Origin: Arenicola marina
Lineage: Eukaryota; Annelida; Polychaeta; Arenicolidae
Length of the DNA: 64,000 nt
Assembly: GCA_964019135.1 (NCBI GenBank)
Contig: CAXHSH010000416.1
Location: 558,001-622,000 of the forward strand
Direction of reading: 5' to 3'
Part shown: piece by piece, positions 11,801 to 23,695 of the stretch
How positions within the stretch are numbered: position 1 is the first letter of the stretch
Layout of the letters: the number at the start of each line of letters is the position of its first letter
Position numbers and translations under genes: made by a program
Notes under the pieces: generated by a model
What the model saw: only the letters and a program-made list of their open reading frames with translations
What the model was told of the DNA's origin: nothing
The model's database searches: none

Positions 11801-14800
11801 GTGAAGGCCTTGATGCTTGACTGCCATGTGATGACCGCCATTATCTACGGCCGATTTGACCGCAGTTGCTTATTGAACAAGGTAAGCCATCATCCACTTA
11901 GGTTTGACACATACCACAATATGTATGATATCTGAGAACGCTTTGAGAAAGTGTTAAAACTGTACGTACACAGGCATAAACCCTCCCATAATAATAACGC
12001 CAATCATGAATCAAAAACTATTTGCGATGTCGAAATTTTTTGGGGGTTGTTTCTGTATTGAATTACAGATGGATCACAATTGTTATGACTTGGTACTTGG
12101 CGCGGTGCTCGAAGTTGGGAATCACTGCATGGTGATTGCTGGTAACTTTTAACTGAACGTGTATTTATTGTAAAGAAACGCTTGTCCGTGATGAGCAGGA
12201 TTTCTATTTAGCGTATTGAGCCTACCGTTGTGTTCAAAGGTAACAGCTGCTTAGTTCATAACTGTTTTTTTCGAATTGACGATTTTTTTTATGACAGGCT
12301 TTTGAGTTATAATCCAACAAGATAGTGAATTGGAACGCCACCATAGATGGATTAGCGAAAAGGAATACGTGCGATAAGCTGCATTAACAGTATGATCAGA
12401 TACTTCATAAAAAAGTAGAAACAATGATTAGCCGTAGAACGTTGTCAATTGCATGAGCTACGGGCAAGCTTTTCTCGTTAGGTAATCAATCCAAAAGAAG
12501 AGAAACTGATGTATGTAAATCCCATTGGGGAGTTGGGAACCAGGGCACATGAACACATACGAAACTGGAGGTTGGTTTGCACCTTATTATTTACGGGCAT
12601 GCATTTTATGCAATTATCACAACCTTTACTATGGAAAATGAAGGGAAATCGTTATTTTTCTTGTGGTTCTCTGTGATTATTACTTTATTCGCTTTGGACA
12701 CCAGGTTTTCCTGTACGGGACAGCTCTATTTCACTTGGGGCCACTAAGTGCAGATGTATATCTTGTTTACCCGGGACAGCGCGTTCATCTGACAGCGTCT
12801 TGTCTAAAAAATGAAAAAAGAATCGTAGATGGAGGAATAAGAAGTAACACACGTGACATAGACTAGTCGCAAAATAGAGAGAGGGCCCAGAAAACGTGTT
12901 GAAGACTTTTTTTCATTTAAAGTTGGCAACCTAATGTTAGTGCGCTGAATTCGAATATGGAATATGTAACGTATGGCGGTGTCGCAAAGGCTGAGCCCTT
13001 TTTATCCGAACTGGGAGAGGTGGCGAAATTAATTCATGGCTCCACGTAGGTGGAATAGTTGTACAAGTTACGTTGGTCTGGCCATTCCCAGTAGAATGTA
13101 GAGCTGAAAGGTGTGGAATGAATTCCTAGCTCATGGAATGTGGAATAGTTGTACAAGGTGTGTTGGGCAGGCTGCTTGGTGCAAAGTTCATCCCACTTAA
13201 CCTCATTGTTCACTTAGATCCTGTCAATATTCGGCATCAATCAACGTTTAATCATCTATGAAACTGATGTGACAAATACTACGATTACCAACATTATCAT
13301 AAACAATTGCGACTAGCCTAATAAACTGCATTGAGATAAACACATACGCGATCCGAGTTTATCATCAACGAACTGCGCCTCCGCTTCCTTTGCAGAAACT
13401 TCAAGTTCATGCGGTACCGGTCGGGTCCAAGCCGACGTACAAAGTATTCTATGACCGTCACTTGGCATATCAAGCAACTTGACGGACATAACTGCGGTGT
13501 CTTTGTACTGAAGGTACATATTATTATCTTTCGCTTAATATGATACATCGCCGGCTTAAAGTTGTGGAGTTTAGAAAAAAAACTAATTGCCTGCTTTCAC
13601 GAGAAGTACACTACATATAAGGCAGTTCTATCCACTGATTTTGTCCTCCAGGAAAGATGATGTGCTTCTTCGTTGACTGTACCTCATTTACAGTTCGCTG
13701 ACTGTATCCTGCAAAGCAGGAGTCTCGATGAAGTCACCAATCATGTACATTTCATGCAACTTTATCCGAGGGAGATCGCTGTAACCCTTCTCACCCAATC
13801 TGGTAGGTGTTGTTATTTTGATGCTCGTCCGTCATTGAGTTTAATGATTATCATTTATTTTATTTCGAAGCCTCATATATATGTATTTTCTTTACTAGTA
13901 TGAACTGATATGCATATTAAACAAAACGGCTTACGTTTGAGACTAAATCCGATTTTAACCGTGTTGCATGCGTATGAATGCGGTGACCGCGATAGTTATG
14001 ATGGCCTGAACTAACCCTTGATAAGTTTTGTTTATTCCAATCCAAGATGCAGTGAATGCGGTGACCGCGATAGTTATGATGGGCTGAACTAACCCTTGAT
14101 AAGTTGTGTTTATTCCAATTCAAGATGCAGTGAATGCGGTGACCGCGATAGTTATGATGGGCTGAACTAACCCTTGATAAGTTGTGTTTATTCCAATCCA
14201 AGATGCCGTGACTGCGGTGACCGCGATAGTTATGATGGGCTGAACTAACCCTTGATAAGTTGTGTTTATTCCAATCCAAGATGCAGTGAATGCGGTGACC
14301 GCGATAGTTATGATGGGCTGAACTAACCCTTGATAAGTTGTGTTTATTCCAATCCAAGATGCAGTGAATGCGGTGACCGCGATAGTTATGAGGGGCTGAA
14401 CTAACCCTTGATAAGGTGTGTTTATTCCAATTCAAGATGCAGTGAATGCGGTGACCGCGATAGTTATGATGGGCTGAACTAACCCTTGATAAGTTGTGTT
14501 TATTCCAATCCAAGATGCAGTGAATGCGGTGACCGCGATAGTTATGATGGGCTGAACTAACCCTTCATAAGTTGTGTTTATTCCAATCCAAGAAGCAGTG
14601 AATGCGGTGACCGCGATAGTTATGATGGGCTGATCTAACCCTTGATAAGTTGTGTTTATTCCAATCCAAGATGCAGTGAATGCGGTGACCGCGATAGTTA
14701 TGAGGGGCTGAACTAACCCTTGATAAGTTGTGTTTATTCCAATTCAAGATGCAGCGAATGCGGTGACCGCGATAGTTATGATTGGCTGAACTAACCCTTG

Positions 14801-15828
14801 ATAAGTTGTGTTTATTCCAATCCAAGATGCAGTGAATGCGGTGACCGCGATAGTTATGATGGGCTGAACTAACCCTTGATAAGTTGTGTTTATTCCAATC
14901 CAAGATGCAGTGAATGCGGTGACCGCGATAGTTATGAGGGGCTGAACTAACCCTTGATGAGTTGTGTTTATTCCAATCCAAGATGCAGTGAATGCGGTGA
15001 CCGCGATAGTTGTCAGGGGCTGAACTAGCCCTTGATAAGTTTTGTTTATTCCAATCCAAAATGCAGTGAATGCGGTGACCGCGATAGTTATGAGGGGCTG
15101 AACTAACCCTTGATAAGTTTTGTTTATTCCAATCCAAAATGCAGTGAATGCGGTGACCGCGATAGTTATGAGGGGCTGAACTAACCCTTGATAAGTTTTG
15201 TTTATTCCAATCCAAAATGCAGTGAATGCGGTGACCGCGATAGTTATGAGGGGCTGAACTAACCCTTGATAAGTTGTGTTTATTCCAATCCAAGATGCCG
15301 TGAATGCGGTGACCGCGATAGTTATGATGGGCTGAACTAACCCTTGATAAGTTCTGTTAACTCCAATCCAAGATGCAGTGATTGTAAATAAGTAATTTCT
15401 TGCTACAGGAACAGCTCTTTATTAGGATTATTGTCATAATAAAAAGAATGAATGTTCTGCAATACCACATCCAGACGAACAGATGTTATGTAATCGTAAT
15501 GACAAAAATACTTCCATAGGCTCATTGACATTATAATATATTGTCTGCAATACCACACTTTTATGTTATATAGATATTATATAATCATGATGCTAAAACA
15601 TATACATGCATTTTATCATTTCATGCTGATTGGACAATTTTGTGACAATAATTCTTTTAGTTACCATCACATGATTTATGGTCTGAAAGGCACATCATAA
15701 TACCTGTCTCTATGCGATTATTTGTAGGTCAAGTGCGATGGGTGCGTGGCATGGTATCACACCACTTGTGTGTGCGGCATCAATGACCCGTATACTTCTC
15801 TTGTTTTCTTGTGCGGCCGATGTTCCGG
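11801..15828 (+). CDS. Ulp1/SENP-type cysteine protease with PHD finger, partial gene model
   Basis: Five plus-strand exons were found by splice signals and motif. Exon 11801-11881 (phase 0 out, donor GTAAGC) and exon 12069-12141 encode 'LLNKMDHNCYDLVLGAVLEV' and then 'GNHCMVIA', matching the HW-type catalytic His block of peptidase C48. Exon 13396-13513, after the strong acceptor CGCTTCCTTTGCAG, encodes 'WHIKQLDGHNCGVFVLK', the Gln and catalytic Cys block. Exon 13694-13802 continues 'FADCILQSRSLDEV...REIAVTLL', the usual C-terminal helices. Exon 15728-15828 encodes 'KCDGCVAWYHTTC...CGRC', the second half of a PHD finger. Phases show that at least one exon between 12141 and 13396 (probably with the catalytic Asp) and one before 15728 (first PHD half) were missed. 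The Trp of the usual His-Trp pair is Cys. The family deconjugates SUMO-like modifiers; it also occurs in transposons, so element origin is possible. Confidence 0.6.
13972..15378 (+). repeat. 78-bp minisatellite, about 18 copies, intronic
   Basis: The unit (containing GCGGTGACCGCGATAGTTAT and CTAACCCTTGATAAGTT) repeats at a constant 78 bp with few differences, within the intron between the 13694 and 15728 exons. Each unit carries the short palindrome CGGTGACCG. Because 78 is divisible by three, the minus strand shows two long frames of a 26-residue repeat (198 and 242 codons). I treat these as by-products of the period and not as a protein. Confidence 0.95.
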
Positions 15829-18370
15829 GTAAGACTATTGCCCGACATCTTTGACTAGAACGTATCGGATTGCTGATTTCCGTGTCTTTTGCCATATAGG
15901 TTCATGAAAGTAAAAACGTAAAGTACCTAGCATTAGCATTTTTGAACAAGAAAATGCCTACGATTTCGCCGTACCTAGTTCTTTGACCGAGTTTGGAGCC
16001 GAAATGAGTGATCCTGCAAACTTGAGTCATTAACGGTCATGCTCTCTATTGTTAGTGTAAACATGTCTTCACTTAATATCAAGGTAATAAAGTGTTGTAT
16101 GTTTGAGGATTGTTTTGGCATTGTAACTCTTGTGACCCTTCTGAATCTATGATTCATAGATCTGCTTGGTCAGGCAAATCAATCAATATATTAATTAAGA
16201 TACTTGTGCATTGAAGGAGTTTAGTGCTTGCCATCTTAATGCTTGAAACATTATGAGTGATCGTTTGGACAATCTTGCACACCGTAGAGAACAATTAACT
16301 GAATTTGGAGAGGGGCGATACCCCAAGGAAGGTTAGGGAAGACACCAAAAAATATCGGGGGGGGGAAACACCCAAGTAGAGGTGGTACCCCAGGTTTGGG
16401 GAGGGGGAAACCCTAAGTTAGGGAAGGGAAAACACCCCAAGTTGTGGTGGTACCCCAAATTAGGGGAGGGGAGAATCCCTAACTTTTTACTATGCCGATC
16501 TCGACCGACACGACGGTTGAATTGCACAAAGATCAGACGCATATATAGTTGAATAAATTGTGGAAATCGGACAATTTATGAAACAGTTAAATGAGTCCGT
16601 CAAACTTAAGGCCCATCCGGCGCTCGGTATAAATAAACGTTGGCGTCGATCGACAGACAAAAAAAAGGGGAGAGGGGTCCCTTATTCAAGATTATGGAGA
16701 AACTTTTCGTATTAAAGATATTTTATGTTTTTTTTATTGTATTCGGACATTAAATAACACTCCATTACATGTAGCAGGGAACGGATACTCTGGTCATAAT
16801 TAGGAGTAGAGGTATCAGTTGCCACCGTACTCTGCCACTTCGCGTTACATCGTTCGCCGAACCCGATTTCCCTGTCATAGTACAGCGCTGCAAACACTAA
16901 TCTTAAGCCGCGTGGCCGAAGTATATGAAGAACCCGGTTACATGCTTACATTAACAAAGGATTAATCACAAATATACTACAAGATACTACGCAAAGATTA
17001 TCAATGAAAGCAGCAAATTGAATAATTTGTAGGTCTATTATTTATGGAATTATAGCCTTCACAATATGGACGAAATTCAGAAAATTTGTGTTTTCTAACC
17101 ATGGTTCACATATGTCGCACTTTCAAAAGTGGGACATTTGCTTGCAAGGAATATCGAAATTAGTCGCAAAGTTCGGACCTCTCGTATGATGACGTAAATG
17201 TGAGTTATTCTTTCGCAAAAAATGTACTTTGTTTGTGAAGAAATGGTTATTACACGTTAGTTTCTGAAGTATCAAGGAAATTGAACGAGTCATTTCCCAG
17301 AAAATGAAGGAAATGTCCAAATTAGACATAACTTTAGACCCACAGGGTTAGACCAAATGTTGGAATTAGACCCTTGCAATTTGGCTTAAAGAAAGAGTTT
17401 TTTTTGTTAAACATATTACAATTGTAGCATTGTAGCACCTTTGGTTGAGAAATGATTTATTGGTATATATTTTCATTTTTTCTGACATGTTTATCCCTAA
17501 TAAAGGTCTAACAGCTTGGTATCGCTGCGTGCGGTTATGTTTAAGTGTGCACAGGCGCCGTAAATCAACACAAGTCGGGGGGGTGAGCGTGCCCTGCCTG
17601 GGACCTTTTGCCTCTCCTGAGGAAAGAGGGCCTGTATCAGTGTGTGGTGTGTGTGGAGTTTGGGGTGGGGGGGGGCAGGGCTGGTCTGCCTAATTAATAG
17701 AGAAGATGTGTGTGCCTGATTAAAAAGGCCAGGTTATGTAGTGCAGTAACTGATTACGTTCTTATATGATATTTATGTTAGTGTTTAATAAGAGGTTTTT
17801 AATATGAAAAAATTGGGATAGATCTATGTCTTTTTATATAATATATGTTATATCCATTGTTTAACAGTCATAAATATGATACACTTATTTTGACATGTCA
17901 CATCGTTTGCATCCCTTATAAGAATTATAACACTTATTTTGATCACAACCCACATTTTTGCTCTCCTCCAAAATATCCCTCTCCCACATTTTTGTATCCA
18001 TTATTTCCAGGCAATGGCATACATGTTACATTTACTTTGCCACATTTTAATTTTTTACCCTCAACGTATACATCAAATATTTCTTTGGAGAACATCTCAC
18101 ACTTTACCACAATATTACACATTTAATAATTATTTTGACATACCATTTTATGATACATGTGAAATAGCATTGTTCGTATGACATATGTAATTCCAAAGGG
18201 CTATGACATGTACTTTGTTAACCCATGAAGATATAGTATATGGTATTTGAATGTGAGTTCAGGCTTAGTTACTGTAATTAACTAGATCAGTCAATAGGGT
18301 TTATAATTCTGAGACCATGGTTCTCTTTAACACTTTAACTGTTAATTGTTAATTATCTCATATTTCATTG
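15829..18370. other. Non-coding stretch
   Basis: No gene is supported. About 16310-16480 holds a G-rich imperfect array (ACCCCAAGT / GGTTTGGGGAGGGGGAAAC). Near 17640-17690 there is a GT/G-rich tract. AT-rich sequence fills 17700-18360. Confidence 0.5.
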
Positions 18371-18382
18371 TATTACATTACA

Positions 18383-19543
18383 TTATGGCTGACTTTGTCC
18401 TGGGACATGTAAGGCTGAGTCCAGGGCTTGTTCAATCAGCTGATAGCGCTTTACACCCAGTCGTGCATCACTGATTTGAACAAAAGACAAGAATGCTAAA
18501 ATGTTTGTGGCATTTCTTTTGTGGAGAAGGTATCTGATAAATTTGGATATCCCGCTAAGTCCATTGTCACTTCCACCTTCCTCGACAATGCCGGGTGAGT
18601 GTGGATCAGCCAACCGAAATGCTGCAACATTGTTTGTGGCCCCTGCCCTAACAGGGTCCATCAGGAGCCGGAGAAAGGATTCCCGGGCCTGGCCAACAGT
18701 CTTTACCTCGGCTACTGAGATGAGAAAGGAACAGCCTTTGGATGAGACTGTATCACCATGGTGCAGGCTAGGGGCAGAGCTGGTGATTCTTTCTCTTTCT
18801 TCCTTGGGAATAGTTAGCAGATCCCGCGTGGAGGGTGTTGGTAGGGGTTCCCTCTGCTTCTCACCGTTGACATAGAGTTCCTGATTGGTCAGCTTGATCT
18901 TCACCTGCTCCGTTGGTAGGGCCTTCTTCTTCAAGTAATCAACTCGAGCCCCCATACGCCGTCTGTTCTCTAAAATTTCAGTAGGGGATTGTGGTGTAAT
19001 CTTCAATTTGTCGAGGCCTTTGGGAAGTTTCTTACCGAGGAAGATGATATGTTCAGCAGCTTTCTGAGACAGAAGACTGACAACAATTGGTCTAGGCCTT
19101 TTCTGCTTATCAATTTTATAACCCAGTCTGTGAGACCGCTCAATCGCAGGGATGGCGTTGAGTCCAAGTAATCTCTGGAAGACATCAACGACTGTGGCGA
19201 CACAATCTTCAGATGGGTTGGTGGATTCAGGCATGTTGCGCAGAAGAATGTTGTTACGCATTCCTCTACATTTGAGGTCCAGAATCTCCCTTTTCAGTTC
19301 TGAGATTTCATCACTCTGTTTTATCATGAGATTGCGCAGCATATCCAGCTCAGCTCTGATATCCGAAGTCTGATTGTGGTGAACAGCGATCAGATTGGTA
19401 TTTTCACCAGTTTCATCTTCAACAATGGCTAAACGGTTTTGGATTCCAAAAGTACCCTGTATATCTTCATCTATGGTATCCTGTCTTGTAGTAAGTGAAT
19501 CCAGTTTCATATGCAATCCCTCGACCAAGTCTGTGAGTTTATC
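18383..19543 (-). CDS. LINE ORF1 protein with IMPACT/UPF0029-like C-terminal domain
   Basis: The minus-strand frame is open from just below 19546 and runs about 386 codons to a stop at 18383. It begins near DKLTDLVEGLHMKLDSL. Residues about 15-105 have coiled-coil heptads ending in 'LKREILDLKCRGMRNNILLR', the entry to an L1-type ORF1 RRM. 'AIERSHRLGYKIDKQKRPRP' and 'ILENRRRM' match the RRM and C-terminal blocks of L1/Tx1 ORF1p, an RNA-binding trimer. The last 115 or so residues (from 'SKGCSFLISVAEVKTVGQAR') align by eye with the IMPACT/YigZ (UPF0029) fold: GxxF start, 'NNVAAFRLAD', a degenerate acidic-Gly turn, 'ATNILAFLSF', 'ARLGVKRYQLIEQALDSAL'. The family's GG turn is lost. No ORF2 follows; a short (TGTAA)n-like tail follows the stop. 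The 5' end abuts a gag-protease fossil. Confidence 0.75.
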   Translation of the reverse strand, partial: DKLTDLVEGLHMKLDSLTTRQDTIDEDIQGTFGIQNRLAIVEDETGENTNLIAVHHNQTSDIRAELDMLRNLMIKQSDEISELKREILDLKCRGMRNNILLRNMPESTNPSEDCVATVVDVFQRLLGLNAIPAIERSHRLGYKIDKQKRPRPIVVSLLSQKAAEHIIFLGKKLPKGLDKLKITPQSPTEILENRRRMGARVDYLKKKALPTEQVKIKLTNQELYVNGEKQREPLPTPSTRDLLTIPKEERERITSSAPSLHHGDTVSSKGCSFLISVAEVKTVGQARESFLRLLMDPVRAGATNNVAAFRLADPHSPGIVEEGGSDNGLSGISKFIRYLLHKRNATNILAFLSFVQISDARLGVKRYQLIEQALDSALHVPGQSQP

Positions 19544-19549
19544 CGTTTA

Positions 19550-20760
19550 CATTGACGACTCCGTCATATAATATGGATTGTCCACCCGCTCCCTCAATGT
19601 TCAAAAACGCATCCAGTGGTAATATTTCAGTAGCCAGATTTTCTTGTACAAGCCACTTTGCAACCGTGGTTACTTGTGACCCTGTGTCAAGGAGAGCTTG
19701 GCATGATACATTTTCAATTTGAATTTCTTCTAAATTCGATTTTCCGAAGAGATCTACTTTGGGGAGATTTAATGTGGATGTGTTCCTAACGCACTCCGTG
19801 TTCCTCCCTCCGACACGGGTTTTTATTTGTTTAAAGGAAAACCCTTAATGTGTATGTTTGCTCGACATTTTGATACATCATGTCCCCTTCTTTCGCATCT
19901 GGTGCACTTAACCACTTGTTTGTGGGGGGGGGCGTTTTCGCCAGGTCCCTAGGATGCCTGTTGAGGCCCCTTTTGTTCCAAAGAGCGAACCCTACTCGAA
20001 ATCCCAGTGACCGAAACTTCGAGTTTAGCAACTTGATCTATAAGTTAGGACAACTTTGTGAGTACCTCATTATTGGTGTCCATCTGCTAAGGAGCAATCA
20101 TTTTGTTACGATCGGAAACTTTGCTGGAAGTGCTATATTCATGTTCGGCTGTCCTTATGGCTTTTACCAAGTCTTCGTACGACAAGCCAGCGTCAAATTT
20201 ATGCCTAGTGGCGTTTTTGAGTTTTTCATTGACAAGTCCCAGCCAAAACTGGGTACGTAGCATGCTTTTGGCAAGTGGTTCGCTAACTCCGACCTTGTCT
20301 TTTATTTGTAATTCTTCCAGCCTACAACCCCAGATTGTTGGTGATTCGCTAGATTTTTGTTTGGCACTATTAAATTCCTGATACAATTGTTCCAGAGACA
20401 GGATGTTTCCAAAGATAACATCAAACTTTGTTAAAAGGTCAACTACAGTTACCAGCGCTCACCCTGGTATCTCATGACTTGGGCAGCGGTACCTCTCAAC
20501 GAGCGCCGTACGGCTTGAAGAATTGAGCCTGTTGAATAATCCTCTGTTATCAAACATCGAACTTCATATTTACACTGTTTATATGTAAGTTCGCCTTTCC
20601 CAGCATCTCCTGAGAAATTCGGGATTTTAACAAAGTGATCCTGAGGGGGGTGTACTTGACGGGTGGAATCACTGGATGAAATGTCAGGGGATTGTGCATG
20701 GCGAGTGGCCTGCAATCTAGTTATTTGCAGCTCGTGCTCCGCTCTCGCGATTCTTAGACT
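19550..20760 (-). mobile_element. LTR retroelement fossil (gag and aspartic protease part)
   Basis: On the minus strand the parts occur in the order gag then protease. The gag part shows 'KIPNFSGDAGKGELTYKQ' and then 'SMLRTQFWLGLVNEKLKNA', the capsid pattern of Ty3/Gypsy-like and PNMA-type gag. A retropepsin active site follows as 'ALLDTGSQVT'. It is a Metaviridae-like piece with several breaks, lacks reverse transcriptase, integrase and recognisable LTRs, and looks old to intermediate in age. The LINE ORF1 at 18383-19543 lies immediately beyond the protease part, so one element probably inserted into, or was joined to, the other. Confidence 0.75.
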
Positions 20761-21720
20761 TGTTGATCAATGGAATATGAACAAGGTGTATGGATGATAA
20801 CTAATGACAACGCTACACGAGTTATTACACTGACACCTTAATTACCTACAAGTGCAAGTTTCATGCCTCTATACTTTGTAATATTATTGAACACCAGAAT
20901 TTACACTCATAAAACAAATAATGTTACATTCATAGCACAGTCACTCATTTCACTTCATGTCATACCGTGAATTGCCGCCATTCACTAAACATACGAGAAG
21001 GAACAACTGGACTCTCGTTTAAATAGATAGAAAAGTCCAATAAGTAATGTTTATTACTGATGATAACATAAAGGACGTTCACAAATTGTCAATCAAGATA
21101 ACAGGTAATATGCACTCACTCATGGCGGTTAGGGATGCTTCTTAATCAGTAGTGGATCCCGTTGTCCAGGTTCGCCGTGTTGTGAAGAGCTGAGAGCCTT
21201 TGTGATGTATCAGCTGTTGAAGAAATGCACTGAGTTTCACCCAGTGACCGCAATCGGGTCTGATCTGCGGGGGCGGTAGTTCGCGCGGTTTACTGAACAC
21301 AGGTACTGCTCAGCGGGGTCCAGGGTCAGCGGTCTGCTTGTCCCGGACACGATGCACTCCGTCGTCACACGGTCGCTGCCACTACGGTGCTGCTCATCGG
21401 GCGGCCTGGTTCATCATAACAGCTACGGTACACGGACTTGAGCAATTACATCACAAATACGAGGTCGCCGTTTATTTTGGCATGGTAAAGGGTCAGCTGT
21501 GAGCTGAGACGTAGTTATGCGGAACAATTAAAGGTCTTACATTTAGCTATTCAAGGGTAAAAAAAGTTATTTCAATATACTTTATAAACCCACCGGAATC
21601 GCATTGCCTTCGAGCTGGCCGGCACAGCTTCGCATAAACTATTATTTCCAAAAGCCAATTAAAGTCCCACCGGTGACGCCATTGTTGTAGCGACTCGTTT
21701 CATGTAGTTTGGACTGGTCT
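20761..21720. other. Non-coding stretch
   Basis: No gene, RNA or transposon end could be supported. GC rises around 21240-21420 without an accompanying frame. It may include the unrecognised 5' part of the neighbouring LTR fossil. Confidence 0.45.
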
Positions 21721-21939
21721 ATTTCCTGTATATACAGATGGCATTGTCAAAGTATGGTAAGAATGATAGAGCAGTGGACGGTCTGTCCCTGTCGATACAT
21801 ACAATGCAAACTCGAATACCTAATATGAGTTCTAAATATAAAATGAGAATGGATACTAGTAGCATAAATGAAGTACGTAGGCTTACCTGTAAATACAGAT
21901 GGCATTGTCATGGCAGGCCCGTTGGATGAAAGACACCAA

Positions 21940-22060
21940 GCGCCTCGGGCCAATTGGGAAGTTCCCTTTGACCTAATGTGTAATGTGTTCGCTCTGGATG
22001 CGAAGGTTGATGGTTCGAATCCCGCCAGGGGCGGGGGTAGAACTTTAGGCGTCCATTCGG
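21940..22060 (+). mobile_element. tRNA-like SINE fragment
   Basis: GTGTTCGCTCTGGATGCGAA followed by GGTTGATGGTTCGAATCCCG has an anticodon-arm-like segment and an excellent B box (GGTTCGAATCC). The 5' half does not fold as a canonical tRNA, so this is better read as a tRNA-derived SINE head. Just upstream, a short segment containing 'TACAGATGGCATTGTCA' is duplicated (about 21733 and 21896). Confidence 0.45.
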
Positions 22061-22099
22061 GCCTGGGACCAGAAATACTACATTCCTTCAGTGCATACC

Positions 22100-22505
22100 C
22101 GTAATGCATAGTGGCATGTTCATAAAGCACATTGGAATGTTCATAATGTACAACAGTATATTACATTTGGTAAACGACTTCGAGCCAAACGTTTGTAATG
22201 CGTATCAGTATATTCATTATGCACAATGACATTCATGATTCTTAATGATTCATTTAATAGAAAAAAAATACTATTGATAACGTCCCTTCGAATTGCATAA
22301 TGACACGTCAGTACTGAATATTGACATGATCATATTGCATATTGGCATGTTCATAATGCAGAATGCGGTGTTGCAAAATGCCATGTGCATATTGGATTAT
22401 GGAATGTTCATATCGCATAATGTTATGTTCATATTGCATAATGGCATGTTCATATTGCATAATGGCATGTTTATATTGCATAATGACATGTTGTGAATTA
22501 TGGCA
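22100..22505. repeat. Imperfect ~21-bp array (CATAATGGCATGTTCATATTG)
   Basis: Degenerate to near-exact 21-bp units rich in CATAATG and GTTCATATTGCAT, most regular at 22400-22495. The period is a multiple of three, which produces small open frames on both strands that should not be annotated. Confidence 0.85.
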
Positions 22506-22620
22506 TGGATTTAACACCATAATGTTACTGGATAGCACCGATGATATCTTTCAACAGACCCGATGTTCCATGACATGTCAATCTTGCTTCACACAACACA
22601 TCAGACACGGCGACAACGTG

Positions 22621-22914
22621 TGACAGTTTTTATATGTAACGGGGATTCTTGCGGAATAAACACTGACGCTGTCTGTATCGTAGGTGTGTTTATTCCTAAA
22701 CTATATCCGTCACTGTTCAGTCTTGCCTCGGTGAGGCAACGTACAAAACACCTAGAAATAAAAGAATAGACAGTTTTTATATGTAACGGGGATTCTTGCG
22801 GAATAAACACTGACGCTGTCTGTATCGTAGGTGTGTGTATTCCTAAACTTATATCCGTCACTGTTCAGTCCTGCCTCGGTGAGGCAACGTACAAAACACC
22901 TAGAAATAAAAGAA
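22621..22914. repeat. Tandem duplication of a ~148-bp unit with internal hairpins
   Basis: Two nearly identical copies lie at about 22624-22767 and 22770-22914. Each contains the inverted pair GGAATAAACAC...GTGT(T/G)TATTCC and a small TGCCTCGGTGAGGCA hairpin. No coding signal. Confidence 0.85.
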
Positions 22915-23442
22915 AGCGATGGTCACGCGACTTGTGATCGAACATGATCAAACTACCTTAACCATTTCACAATCAATTGGTTCTGGCTGGTTTGATATTT
23001 ACAATACAATACTATATAATATACCTTTGCATGGACACAGTTGTGCCCCTAGAAAGCGGGCTTGCCTGGGGGCACTTGCGCCAACCAAGTGTCATGAGTT
23101 CCGACGTTACAATGTCGCCCCTTCAACTGTCTAACGACAGTAACTTGTTTTCAGGCTAGAACAAGCCATATTTTTTAAATGGCGGTGAGTGACAGAAGGT
23201 TTGTTTCGGTTGAAATTTGTTGGACTGATGAATTCGCAAGTAGCGCGTGGGGTCTTCAATCTTTGTGCGTAACTCTTCATAAATGTATACTGGACATGAA
23301 TATGTGAACGATATGTGCCGTCTCCATCACATTTTTGTGAAAAAATCCAGAAATCTTTGTCACCACCCCTGCTTTCGGACCACAGGCTATGTATGTTAAT
23401 TATCTCTTAGCTTTAACTTCTGGGTCTAAAGGGATTTTCATG

Positions 23443-23695
23443 TATCCATGTCGGGGCAGGGTGCGGCGGGATGGCGGGGCAAGGAGGGGCGAGATGGCGG
23501 GGCAGGGAGGGGCGGGATGGCGGGGCAAGGAGGGGTGAGATGGCGCGGCAGGGAGGGGCAGGATGGCGGGATGGCGGGGCAAGATGGCGGGGCAAGGAGG
23601 GGCGGGATCGCGGGGCCGGGAGAGGCGGGATGGGTCGCAGGGAGGGGCGGAATGGCGGGGCAAGGAGGGGCGAGCTGGCGGGGCAGGGAGGACAT
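23443..23695. repeat. G-rich 21-bp minisatellite
   Basis: Repeats of GATGGCGGGGCAAGGAGGGGC with small variations. One strand is almost free of C outside GGCGGGGC, with frequent G3-5 runs, and may form G-quadruplex structures. The overlapping open frames in several registers are artefacts of the repeat. Confidence 0.92.

Noticed and set aside
13917-15293. Two long minus-strand frames of a 26-residue repeat as a repeat protein
   Set aside because: They follow from a 78-bp stop-free satellite unit, begin and end inside the array and have no gene context.
21940-22060. A functional tRNA gene
   Set aside because: Good B box but no foldable acceptor and D arms; SINE head is more likely.
23030-23160. 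Relative of the 2-kb transposon's terminus (GACGTTACA, CAGGCTA)
   Set aside because: Only short scattered matches; no inverted partner or TA-bounded end.
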